Below, one piece after another: positions 7,543 to 14,749 of a stretch of 14,749 nucleotides of DNA (position 1 is the first letter of the stretch; each line of letters opens with the position of its first letter). The stretch is from Deltaproteobacteria bacterium GWA2_38_16 (lineage in GTDB: Bacteria; Bdellovibrionota; JACOXK01; 2-02-FULL-40-11): the NCBI GenBank assembly GCA_001797335.1, contig MGPE01000017.1, forward strand, positions 1 to 14,749, written 5' to 3'. A program made the position numbers and the translations under genes. The notes beneath the pieces are model-generated. The model searched no databases. It had not been told where the DNA came from and saw only the letters and a program-made list of their open reading frames with translations.

Positions 7543-10500
7543 ATGAGAGATCTCTTAAATTTCTTTGAAAAGCCAAAAGATCCAATCAGTATTAAAGCGG
7601 TGCGTATTTCTTTGGCTTCTCCAGAGATGATTCGAAGCTGGTCACACGGTGAAGTGAAAAAACCAGAGACAATTAATTACAGAACCTTTAAACCAGAGAG
7701 AGATGGATTGTTTTGCGCGCGTATTTTTGGACCTGTCAAAGATTATGAATGTAATTGTGGAAAATATAAGCGTATGAAGCATCGCGGAGTGGTGTGTGAA
7801 AAGTGCGGTGTAGAGGTTATTCAATCTAAAGTTAGACGGGAACGGTTGGGTCATGTTGAGCTAGCAAGTCCTGTGGCTCATATTTGGTTTTTACGTTCAT
7901 TGCCCAGTCGTATTGGAACTGCCTTAGATCTAACTCTCAAAGATCTAGAAAAAGTGCTCTATTGCGAATCTTATATTGTCACAGATGGTGGACATACACC
8001 TTTAAAAGTAGGGGAAGTGCTCAGTGAAGAAAAATATTATAAAGCTTTAAAAGATCATGGAGCTGAATTTTCTGCCAGTATGGGGGGAGAAGCCATTCTT
8101 CAGTTATTGAAGAAAATTGATGTTCAAAAACTTTCAAAAGAGTTGAGAGAACAAATGAAGGAAGCTTCAGGAGATGCTCTGAAGAAAAAATTATCAAAGC
8201 GGCTAAAAGTGATTGAGGCCCTTCGAGATTCAGCCAATCGTCCGGAGTGGATGATGCTAGAAGTGGTTCCCGTAATTCCACCGGATCTGCGTCCCTTGGT
8301 TCCATTGGATGGTGGGCGCTTTGCCACCTCTGATTTAAATGATCTTTATCGACGGGTTATTAACCGAAATAATCGTTTAAAAAGATTACAAGAGCTCAAT
8401 GCTCCTGAAATCATTATACGAAATGAAAAACGCATGCTTCAAGAATCTGTAGATGCGTTATTTGATAATGGTCGAAGAGGGAAAACCTTTACAGGGCCTA
8501 ATAAAAGACCTCTTCGTTCTTTAAGTGATATGCTGAAAGGGAAACAAGGTCGTTTCCGTCAGAATCTTTTAGGAAAAAGGGTAGATTATTCTGGACGATC
8601 TGTGATTGTAATTGGGCCTACTTTAAAACTGCATCAATGTGGACTTCCCAAAAAAATGGCTTTAGAGCTCTTTAAGCCCTTTATTTATAATAAACTTGAA
8701 GAAAGGGGATATGCGACCACCATTAAAGGAGCTAAAAAAATGGTGGATGGTGAAGAGACCGTAGTATGGGACGTTTTGGAAGAAGTCATTAAGGAACATC
8801 CTGTTCTTTTAAACCGTGCACCGACATTACATCGACTTGGGATGCAGGCATTTGAACCTGTGCTTATTGAAGGAAAAGCTATTCAACTTCATCCTTTGGT
8901 GTGTGTGGCATTTAATGCGGACTTTGATGGAGACCAAATGGCTGTACATATTCCTCTCTCTATTGAAGCGCAGTTAGAAGCCAGAGTTCTCATGATGTCT
9001 ACTAATAATATTTTATCTCATGCCAATGGAAAACCCATTATTGTTCCCACGCAGGATATCGTATTGGGGCTTTATTATATGACACGTTCTAAAGTATTTG
9101 GAAAAGGGGAAGGGACTATTTTTTCAAATAGCAATGAGGTGTTGTTTGCGTATCATTCTGGACAAGTAGAACTCCATACTCGAATCAAAGTTCGTTTGGA
9201 TAAAAAACTGGTAGAGACAACGGTTGGACGTATTATTTTAAGAGAAACAATTCCTTCTCAAATTCCGTTTGAAGTATACAACAAGGTTATGGATAAGAAA
9301 GCTGTCGCAGAACTTGTGGAAACAGCCTACCGAGTATCAGGACCCAAAGAAACGGTTATTTTAGCAGATCGATTACGAACGCTTGGGTATGAATATGCAA
9401 CCCGTTCTGGAATGTCTATTTGTATTCAAGATATGAAAGTGCCTGCTAAAAAAGATGAGTTATTGAAAGAAGCTCTAAAAGAAGTTCAAGAAATTCAATC
9501 TCAGTATACCGAAGGGCTGATTACGGATGGAGAACGTTACAATAAAGTTATTGACTCCTGGGCACAATGTACGGAAGCCGTTGCAGAAGAAATGATGAGT
9601 CAGCTTTCAACTGAAGTAGTGAGGGGTTCAAAAGGAGAAGAAGCATCGGATGTCAGTTTTAATCCTATTTTTATGATGGCTGATTCTGGGGCAAGAGGTT
9701 CAGCTGCTCAAATTCGCCAGCTGGCAGGGATGAGAGGATTGATGGCGAAACCTTCTGGAGAGATTATTGAAACGCCCATTACAGCGAACTTTCGTGAAGG
9801 GTTAAATGTGCTACAATACTTTATTTCTACGCATGGTGCTCGTAAAGGATTGGCAGATACAGCTCTTAAAACAGCCAATTCTGGATATCTCACCCGTCGA
9901 TTGGTAGATGTGGCTCAAGATATTATTGTTCGTTCTCAAGATTGTGGAACTCTAGATGGTATTTGGATGACGGCTCTTGTCGAAAGTGGAGAAATTATTG
10001 AAACATTGGGAGAACGTCTTTTAGGTCGCGTGGCGTTAGAAGATATTAAAGATCCTTTTAATAATGAAGTAATTGTAAAAGCCAATCAGGAAATTGATGA
10101 AGATCGAATTAAAAAAATTGAAGATAGTGGGATTGAAAAAATTCAAATTCGATCGGTGATTACGTGTCTGGAATCCCATGGAGTTTGTATTGAGTGCTAT
10201 GGACGTGATTTGTCTCGGGGTAGAAAAGCAAATGTGGGCGAAGCGGTTGGAATTATTGCAGCTCAGTCTATCGGAGAACCCGGAACTCAGCTAACGATGA
10301 GAACCTTTCATATCGGTGGAACGGCAAGTCGTCGTGTGGAACAAAGTGCCCTGACAACAAGACATAAAGGAATTGTAAAATTCTTAAGATTAAATACGGT
10401 TCAAAATAAAGAAAAAACTCTGACGGTTATGAATCGAAATGGTGAGATTGCTATTGTGGATGAGAATGGAAGAGAACGAGAACGTTATGCTGTTATTTAT

Positions 10501-11685
10501 GGAGCAAAATTAAGAGTTAAAGAAGGGCAGAAAGTAGATAGCGGAGTACTGCTTGCAGAATGGGATCCTTATACCATGCCTATTTTAACAGAAGTCAGTG
10601 GGATTATAAAATATGGGGACATCATTGAAGGGGTGACCATGAAAGAACAGCTGGATGAAGTCACTGGTCTTTCTCACAAAGTCATTATTGATTCCAAAGA
10701 TGCAGAAGCTCGTCCTCGTGTATCTATTAAAGATAAAGATGGAAATACATTAAAAGTATCTAAAAATATTGCGGCCAGATATCTTATGCCTGTTGGGGCG
10801 AACATTATTGCTGTTGAAGGGATTCATGTGGATGCAGGAGATGTGTTGGCTAAGATTCCTCGAGAAACGACAAAAACAAAGGATATTACAGGAGGTCTGC
10901 CTAGAGTTGCAGAGCTTTTTGAGGCACGCAAACCAAAAGATTGTGCCGTGATTAGTGAAATTGATGGAACGATTGCTTTTGGAAGTGATGTTAAAGGGAA
11001 AAGACGAGTTATTGTAACGCCAGAAGTAGGAGAGCCTAGAGAATATCTTATTCCAAAAGGGAAACATGTTTCTGTGCATGAGGGAGATTTTATTAGGGCC
11101 GGAGAGCCTTTGATGGATGGAGCTGGAAATCCCCATGATATTTTAAGAATTTTAGGAGATAAAGCCTTAGCTCAATATCTTATTGATGAAGTTCAAGAAG
11201 TATATCGTCTGCAGGGAGTTAAAATTCACGATAAACATATTGAGGTTATTGTGAGTCAAATGTTGAAACGTGTAAAGATTACAGAAGTGGGAGATAGTGA
11301 TTTCTTAACGGGTGAGCAAGTGGAAAAAGCAATATTTAAAAAAGTAAATGAAAAATTGAAAAAAGAAGGAAAAGAACAAGCCATGGCTGAGCCATTACTT
11401 CTAGGAATTACAAAAGCTTCTTTAAGTGTTGAAAGCTTTATTTCTGCGGCCTCCTTTCAGGAGACAACCAAAGTTTTAACTCAAGCCAGTATTGCAGGAA
11501 AAACGGATCATTTGATTGGGTTAAAAGAAAATATTATTATGGGGAGGCTCATTCCAGCTGGGACAGGTTATAAGGCATATCAAAAACATAAAATTAATGT
11601 TGAGATGCCAAAAACGGCCTATGGAAGAGTTCCTTTGGAAGAAGGCGCTGAAGTGCCTTTAAGCGTAGAACAAAAAACGGCTTGA
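7543..11685 (+). CDS. rpoC: DNA-directed RNA polymerase subunit beta'
   Basis: The beta' subunit carries the catalytic Mg of RNA polymerase. It has 1380 residues (E. coli 1407). The first zinc site is C70, C72, C85, C88. The catalytic [12 protein letters not shown] places Asp at 460, 462 and 464, the same numbers as E. coli. The bridge helix is about 757-792 ([21 protein letters not shown]). The second zinc site is C801, C875, C882, C885. The trigger loop [13 protein letters not shown] ends at His923, the equivalent of E. coli H936. A large insertion at about 930-1115, including [14 protein letters not shown], corresponds to SI3. The trigger-loop second half [20 protein letters not shown] and the C-terminal [22 protein letters not shown] follow. 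No frameshift or missing catalytic residue is seen. It leads into rpsL after 25 nt. Confidence 0.98.
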   Translation: MRDLLNFFEKPKDPISIKAVRISLASPEMIRSWSHGEVKKPETINYRTFKPERDGLFCARIFGPVKDYECNCGKYKRMKHRGVVCEKCGVEVIQSKVRRERLGHVELASPVAHIWFLRSLPSRIGTALDLTLKDLEKVLYCESYIVTDGGHTPLKVGEVLSEEKYYKALKDHGAEFSASMGGEAILQLLKKIDVQKLSKELREQMKEASGDALKKKLSKRLKVIEALRDSANRPEWMMLEVVPVIPPDLRPLVPLDGGRFATSDLNDLYRRVINRNNRLKRLQELNAPEIIIRNEKRMLQESVDALFDNGRRGKTFTGPNKRPLRSLSDMLKGKQGRFRQNLLGKRVDYSGRSVIVIGPTLKLHQCGLPKKMALELFKPFIYNKLEERGYATTIKGAKKMVDGEETVVWDVLEEVIKEHPVLLNRAPTLHRLGMQAFEPVLIEGKAIQLHPLVCVAFNADFDGDQMAVHIPLSIEAQLEARVLMMSTNNILSHANGKPIIVPTQDIVLGLYYMTRSKVFGKGEGTIFSNSNEVLFAYHSGQVELHTRIKVRLDKKLVETTVGRIILRETIPSQIPFEVYNKVMDKKAVAELVETAYRVSGPKETVILADRLRTLGYEYATRSGMSICIQDMKVPAKKDELLKEALKEVQEIQSQYTEGLITDGERYNKVIDSWAQCTEAVAEEMMSQLSTEVVRGSKGEEASDVSFNPIFMMADSGARGSAAQIRQLAGMRGLMAKPSGEIIETPITANFREGLNVLQYFISTHGARKGLADTALKTANSGYLTRRLVDVAQDIIVRSQDCGTLDGIWMTALVESGEIIETLGERLLGRVALEDIKDPFNNEVIVKANQEIDEDRIKKIEDSGIEKIQIRSVITCLESHGVCIECYGRDLSRGRKANVGEAVGIIAAQSIGEPGTQLTMRTFHIGGTASRRVEQSALTTRHKGIVKFLRLNTVQNKEKTLTVMNRNGEIAIVDENGRERERYAVIYGAKLRVKEGQKVDSGVLLAEWDPYTMPILTEVSGIIKYGDIIEGVTMKEQLDEVTGLSHKVIIDSKDAEARPRVSIKDKDGNTLKVSKNIAARYLMPVGANIIAVEGIHVDAGDVLAKIPRETTKTKDITGGLPRVAELFEARKPKDCAVISEIDGTIAFGSDVKGKRRVIVTPEVGEPREYLIPKGKHVSVHEGDFIRAGEPLMDGAGNPHDILRILGDKALAQYLIDEVQEVYRLQGVKIHDKHIEVIVSQMLKRVKITEVGDSDFLTGEQVEKAIFKKVNEKLKKEGKEQAMAEPLLLGITKASLSVESFISAASFQETTKVLTQASIAGKTDHLIGLKENIIMGRLIPAGTGYKAYQKHKINVEMPKTAYGRVPLEEGAEVPLSVEQKTA
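11642..11659 (+). other. Stem-loop near the 3' end of rpoC
   Basis: AAGGCGC (11642-11648) pairs with GTGCCTT (11653-11659) through 7 bp with one G-U pair, leaving a TGAA tetraloop. It ends 23 nt before the rpoC stop and 51 nt before the rpsL ATG, at the point where the beta operon meets the str operon. No T-run follows, so it is not a typical terminator. A role as an RNA end or processing signal is possible but only inferred. Confidence 0.3.
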
Positions 11686-11710
11686 TTTTTAAATTGGAGA
11701 ACATAAAACT

Positions 11711-12103
11711 ATGCCAACGATCAATCAATTGGTAAAAAGAGCTCGAAGACAAATGCATCGAAAAACGAAGGCCCCTGCCTTAAGAGGAGCACCTGAAAAA
11801 CGAGGAGTTTGTATTTATGTAAAAACGATGACTCCTAAAAAACCCAATTCTGCATTGCGAAAAATTGCTCGGGTTCGATTGACCAATGGACATGAAGTAA
11901 CTGCATATATTCCAGGAATTGGACATGCGTTACAGGAACACTCTGTGGTGCTTATTCGAGGAGGAAGGGTAAAAGATTTACCTGGAGTTCGGTATCATAT
12001 TGTTCGAGGGACTTTGGATACCACAGGGGTACAAAATAGAAAACAGGCTCGTTCTAAATACGGAGCCAAAGAAGCCGGAGCTGCTCAAGCAGCTACCAAA
12101 TAG
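11711..12103 (+). CDS. rpsL: Small ribosomal subunit protein uS12
   Basis: uS12 sits at the decoding centre and controls translational accuracy. The length of 130 residues is close to the usual 123-125, plus an Ala-rich tail. The conserved [11 protein letters not shown] (41-51) and [13 protein letters not shown] (84-96) loops are intact. K43 and K88, the common sites of streptomycin-resistance mutations, are both wild-type Lys. D89, the residue methylthiolated by RimO in bacteria, is present. GGAGA (11696-11700) lies 10 nt before the ATG. It is followed after 11 nt by rpsG. Confidence 0.98.
   Translation: MPTINQLVKRARRQMHRKTKAPALRGAPEKRGVCIYVKTMTPKKPNSALRKIARVRLTNGHEVTAYIPGIGHALQEHSVVLIRGGRVKDLPGVRYHIVRGTLDTTGVQNRKQARSKYGAKEAGAAQAATK
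12079..12094 (+). other. Stem-loop at the 3' end of rpsL
   Basis: AGCTGC (12079-12084) and GCAGCT (12089-12094) form a perfect 6-bp stem with a TCAA tetraloop. It lies in the Ala-rich C-terminal codons of rpsL and ends 6 nt before the stop and 20 nt before the rpsG ATG. Its function is unknown, and repetition of GCT/GCA alanine codons makes a chance origin plausible. Confidence 0.3.
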
Positions 12104-12114
12104 TAGGTAAAATT

Positions 12115-12588
12115 ATGGGAAGACGAAAAAAGACAATTCATCGAAGACTTATCGCAGATCCTGTGTATCAGGATTTTTTAATTGCCAAGTTTGTAAATCG
12201 ATTAAATAGAGGGGGTAAAAAAAGTTTGGCTGAGTCTATTTTTTATAAATCATTAGAAGCGATTAAACAAAAAAATCTAGGGAAAGAACCTTTAGAAATT
12301 TTTAAGAGAGCAGTTGAAAATGTAAAACCTCTTGTAGAGGTTAGATCTAGACGGGTTGGGGGAGCTACGTATCAGGTTCCTATGGAAGTTCGCTCAGATC
12401 GAAGACAAGCGTTGGCAATCCGATGGCTTATTGGTTATGCAGAAGAACGTAAAGGGCATTCCATGGTAGAAAAATTAGCCGATGAATTTGCAGATGCTTT
12501 TAATGGGACAGGCGGGGCAATTCGAAAGAAAGAGGATGTACACAGAATGGCAGAAGCCAACAAAGCTTTTGCTCATTATCGATGGTAA
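12115..12588 (+). CDS. rpsG: Small ribosomal subunit protein uS7
   Basis: uS7 nucleates assembly of the 30S head, contacts E-site tRNA and binds the 3' domain of 16S rRNA. In E. coli it also represses the str operon by binding the rpsL-rpsG spacer. The length of 157 residues is standard. Visible family blocks are the basic N-terminus GRRKKTIHRRLIADPVYQD, RFVNRLNRGGKK-like residues at 26-36, VKPLVEVRSRRVGGATYQVP (70-89) and the C-terminal DVHRMAEANKAFAHYRW. The spacer before it is only 11 nt, too short for the roughly 100-nt uS7 target known in E. coli. Its ribosome binding site is weak (TAGGT). fusA starts 3 nt after its stop. Confidence 0.98.
   Translation: MGRRKKTIHRRLIADPVYQDFLIAKFVNRLNRGGKKSLAESIFYKSLEAIKQKNLGKEPLEIFKRAVENVKPLVEVRSRRVGGATYQVPMEVRSDRRQALAIRWLIGYAEERKGHSMVEKLADEFADAFNGTGGAIRKKEDVHRMAEANKAFAHYRW
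12550..12572 (+). other. Stem-loop near the 3' end of rpsG, before the SD-less fusA start
   Basis: GCAGAAGC (12550-12557) pairs with GCTTTTGC (12565-12572): 8 bp with one G-U pair and a CAACAAA loop. It ends 19 nt before the fusA ATG, next to a start with no Shine-Dalgarno sequence. It could help position ribosomes that terminate on rpsG or simply reflect codon choice in AEANKAFAH. The role is inference. Confidence 0.35.
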
Positions 12589-12591
12589 AAT

Positions 12592-14673
12592 ATGGCACAC
12601 GAAGAAGATATTTTACATAAAACACGTAATATCGGGATTGCTGCCCATATTGATGCTGGGAAGACGACCACGACAGAAAGGGTTTTATACTACACTGGAC
12701 GTGTGTATAAAATTGGCGAAGTTCATGAAGGAACGGCCACGATGGATTGGATGGTTCAAGAGCAAGAACGGGGAATTACGATTACTTCTGCAGCCACCAG
12801 TTGTCATTGGGCAGACCATAATATTAATATTATTGATACGCCTGGACACGTTGATTTTACAATTGAAGTAGAACGTTCTTTAAGAGTTTTAGATGGAGCT
12901 GTTTGTGTATTTTGTGGGGTGGGAGGAGTAGAGCCACAATCTGAGACGGTTTGGAGACAGGCCGATCGCTATAAAGTTCCTCGTATTGCATTTGTAAACA
13001 AAATGGATCGAGTGGGAAGTGATTTTTGGATGGTGGTTCAACAAATGCGAGATAAATTAAATACAAAGCCCCTGGCCATTAATATGCCCCTGGGAAGCGA
13101 AGAAAATTTTGCAGGCATTATTGATCTTATTTACATGAAGGCACATAAATGGACAGGAGAAGAATTAGGGGCAAAATTTGAGATTATCGATATCCCGCAA
13201 GAATTAAAAGAAGAGGCCCAAAAACATCGATCTGAAATGCTTGATGCTCTTGCTGAAGAGGATGAAGCTATTTTGGATAAACATCTGGGAGGGCTTGAAC
13301 TGACCCCTCAAGCAATTGAAGAAGGAATTCGAAGAGCGACCATAGGACTTAAAGTAGTTCCTGTTGTTTGTGGATCTGCATTTAAAAATAAGGGTGTTCA
13401 ACCGATGCTCGATGCAGTGGTTAAATATTTACCTTCTCCCTTGGATATTCCTCCAGTTAAATGCAAATTACCTGGTAAAGATGAAGAAGCGATGAGAGAA
13501 ACAAAGTTTGATGCCCCCTTTTCTGCCTTGGCTTTTAAAATCATGACAGATCCTTTTGTAGGGCAGCTTACATATTTTAGAGTATATTCGGGAGTTTTAA
13601 CTGCGGGATCTTATGTGTATAACCCTGGAAAAGATAAACGCGAGCGTATCGGACGTCTTGTAAAAATGCATGCTAATAAACGAGAAGAAATTAAAGAAAT
13701 TAAAGCAGGAGATATCGGAGCTGCGGTAGGATTAAAGTATACCACGACGGGTGATACCTTATGCAACGAAGAAAAACCTGTTGTATTAGAATCTATTAAA
13801 TTTCCAGATCCTGTTATTTCTGTTGCCATTGAGCCAAAAACCAAGGGAGATCAAGAAAAACTTGGGTTCTCTCTTCAAAAACTTACGGTGGAAGATCCTT
13901 CTTTTAGAATGCATACAGATTCAGAAACAGGGCAAACTATTATTTCTGGAATGGGAGAACTGCATCTTGAAATTATTGTGGATCGAATTGTACGAGAATT
14001 TCATGTTGGAGCCAATGTGGGAAAACCCCAGGTGGCTTATAGAGAAACTATTCAGTCTTCTGCTAAAGCCGAAGGAAAATTCATTCGTCAATCAGGCGGT
14101 CGTGGACAATATGGTCATGTGTGGTTGGAAGTGAGAGCTTTGGAACGAGGCAAAGGATATGTCTTTGTTGATAAAATTAAGGGCGGTACTATTCCTAAAG
14201 AGTATATTCCTGCAGTGAATAAGGGGATTCAAGAGGCGATGGAAAATGGAGTGTTAGCAGGATATCCTCTTGTAGATATTGAAGCAACACTGTATGATGG
14301 TTCTTTTCATGAAGTAGATTCTTCAGAAATTGCTTTCAAAATTGCTGCATCTATGGGATTTAAAGATGCACTTAAAAAAGCAAAGCCTATTTTATTGGAA
14401 CCCATTATGTCGATGGAAGTTGTAACTCCAGAAGAATTTATGGGAGATGTTATTGGAGATATTAATAAACGACGAGGAGCGGTACATAATATGGAATCTC
14501 GAGGGAAAATGCAGTATATCCGAGGGGAAGTTCCCTTGGCTGAAATGTTTGGATATGCTACTTCATTGAGATCGGCTACACAAGGTAGAGCAACGTATAC
14601 CATGGAGCCTTCCCATTATGCACCCGTTCCAAACAATGTTGCTGAAGAAATTATTTCTAAGCAAAAAGTATAG
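12592..14673 (+). CDS. fusA: Elongation factor G
   Basis: EF-G is the GTPase that drives tRNA-mRNA translocation and, with RRF, ribosome recycling. The length of 693 residues is standard. The G domain shows the P-loop AHIDAGKT (18-25), switch [13 protein letters not shown] (58-69), DTPGHVDF (82-89) with the catalytic H86, and NKMD (136-139). The G' insertion and domains II-V follow. Domain IV contains the [11 protein letters not shown] loop and the tip [11 protein letters not shown], whose H573 corresponds to the functionally important tip histidine (E. coli H583). It starts 3 nt after the rpsG stop with no recognisable Shine-Dalgarno sequence, so initiation probably depends on coupling. The start is fixed by homology, as no other ATG precedes the P-loop. 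Confidence 0.98.
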   Translation: MAHEEDILHKTRNIGIAAHIDAGKTTTTERVLYYTGRVYKIGEVHEGTATMDWMVQEQERGITITSAATSCHWADHNINIIDTPGHVDFTIEVERSLRVLDGAVCVFCGVGGVEPQSETVWRQADRYKVPRIAFVNKMDRVGSDFWMVVQQMRDKLNTKPLAINMPLGSEENFAGIIDLIYMKAHKWTGEELGAKFEIIDIPQELKEEAQKHRSEMLDALAEEDEAILDKHLGGLELTPQAIEEGIRRATIGLKVVPVVCGSAFKNKGVQPMLDAVVKYLPSPLDIPPVKCKLPGKDEEAMRETKFDAPFSALAFKIMTDPFVGQLTYFRVYSGVLTAGSYVYNPGKDKRERIGRLVKMHANKREEIKEIKAGDIGAAVGLKYTTTGDTLCNEEKPVVLESIKFPDPVISVAIEPKTKGDQEKLGFSLQKLTVEDPSFRMHTDSETGQTIISGMGELHLEIIVDRIVREFHVGANVGKPQVAYRETIQSSAKAEGKFIRQSGGRGQYGHVWLEVRALERGKGYVFVDKIKGGTIPKEYIPAVNKGIQEAMENGVLAGYPLVDIEATLYDGSFHEVDSSEIAFKIAASMGFKDALKKAKPILLEPIMSMEVVTPEEFMGDVIGDINKRRGAVHNMESRGKMQYIRGEVPLAEMFGYATSLRSATQGRATYTMEPSHYAPVPNNVAEEIISKQKV
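14641..14662 (+). other. Weak stem-loop near the 3' end of fusA
   Basis: AGAAA (14646-14650) pairs with TTTCT (14654-14658) over a TTA loop. An outer GCT/AGC pairing (14641-14643 with 14660-14662) is separated by a small internal loop. It ends 22 nt before the tuf ATG. It is AT-rich and weak; it is listed for comparison with the stem-loops at the rpsL-rpsG and rpsG-fusA junctions. Confidence 0.2.
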
Positions 14674-14679
14674 GAGGAG
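14672..14679 (+). promoter_or_regulatory. Strong tuf ribosome binding site on the fusA stop
   Basis: AGGAGGAG overlaps the fusA TAG and lies 5 nt before the tuf ATG. A strong site suits EF-Tu, one of the most abundant bacterial proteins, and contrasts with the SD-less fusA just upstream. Confidence 0.85.
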
Positions 14680-14684
14680 AGAAA

Positions 14685-14749
14685 ATGTCGAAGGTAAAAT
14701 TTGAGAGGACAAAGCCGCATGTAAATATAGGGACAATTGGGCATGTGGA
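14685..14749 (+). CDS. tuf: Elongation factor Tu, N-terminal start (partial, second copy)
   Basis: The first 21 codons of EF-Tu, cut by the window end. MSKVKFERTKPHVNIGTIGHV is the canonical N-terminus; the last residues begin the G1 P-loop GHVDHGKT. It follows fusA by 11 nt, as in the classic str operon rpsL-rpsG-fusA-tuf. The tuf C-terminus at 1-90 is the end of another gene, so at least two tuf copies flank this block in the same direction. Codons such as AGG, ATA, AAG and GAG are more frequent here than in neighbouring genes. Confidence 0.97.
   Translation, partial: MSKVKFERTKPHVNIGTIGHV

Noticed and set aside
7924-7948. Stem-loop TAGATCT/AGATCTA in rpoC
   Set aside because: A 7-bp stem inside repeated Leu/Asp/Lys codons, far from any gene boundary; expected by chance in a window this long.
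10750-11136. Minus-strand open frame of 128 codons inside rpoC
   Set aside because: It is fully antisense to conserved RpoC coding sequence, with composition expected of a shadow frame.
12482-12871. Plus-strand open frame of 129 codons across the rpsG-fusA junction
   Set aside because: It is out of frame with two firmly identified genes and has no independent start signal or family resemblance.

Overview
This is a housekeeping region of a bacterial chromosome with every gene on the + strand. It holds a fused transcription/translation gene cluster: the tail of tuf, rpmG, tRNA-Trp, secE, nusG, rplK, rplA, rplJ, rplL, rpoB, rpoC, rpsL, rpsG, fusA and the head of a second tuf. I see no mobile element, CRISPR array, phage gene or foreign insertion, and no gene of unknown function.

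The DNA is AT-rich, with A/T-ending codons (AAA, GAA, ATT) favoured. Three features point to a proteobacteria-like lineage: RpoB has a long insertion between the core and the [12 protein letters not shown] active-site block, RpoC has a large trigger-loop insertion of the E. coli SI3 kind, and SecE has three membrane segments. The joined gene order (beta operon running straight into the str operon, with tuf at both ends) and the RpoC N-terminus fit a 'deltaproteobacterial' group (Desulfobacterota, Bdellovibrionota or a related uncultured class) better than gammaproteobacteria. This placement is inferred from memory of these families; I cannot name a genus.

Layout: 1-383 holds the EF-Tu C-terminus, ribosomal protein bL33 and a tRNA-Trp with an encoded CCA end. 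384-1323 holds SecE and NusG, overlapping by 11 nt. 1334-3385 holds the stalk-related ribosomal proteins uL11, uL1, uL10 and bL12. 3430-11685 holds the two large RNA polymerase subunits. 11711-14673 holds uS12, uS7 and EF-G, and 14685 onward is the start of EF-Tu. The longest space without a gene inside the cluster is 44 nt, so no stretch over 300 bases is empty. Genes are joined by overlaps (11, 4 and 8 nt) or by spacers of 3-44 nt. No spacer has a convincing promoter or intrinsic terminator, so the main promoter is probably upstream of the window or hidden in coding sequence.

Together the genes couple transcription (RpoB, RpoC, NusG), translation (uL11, uL1, uL10, bL12, bL33, uS12, uS7, EF-G, EF-Tu, tRNA-Trp) and protein export (SecE). 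The gene content is conserved and well known. The less ordinary points are the loss of any room for the classical L1 and L10 autoregulatory leaders, a recurring placement of small stem-loops in the last codons of several genes just before the next start, an SD-less fusA start, and the two same-direction tuf copies flanking the block.
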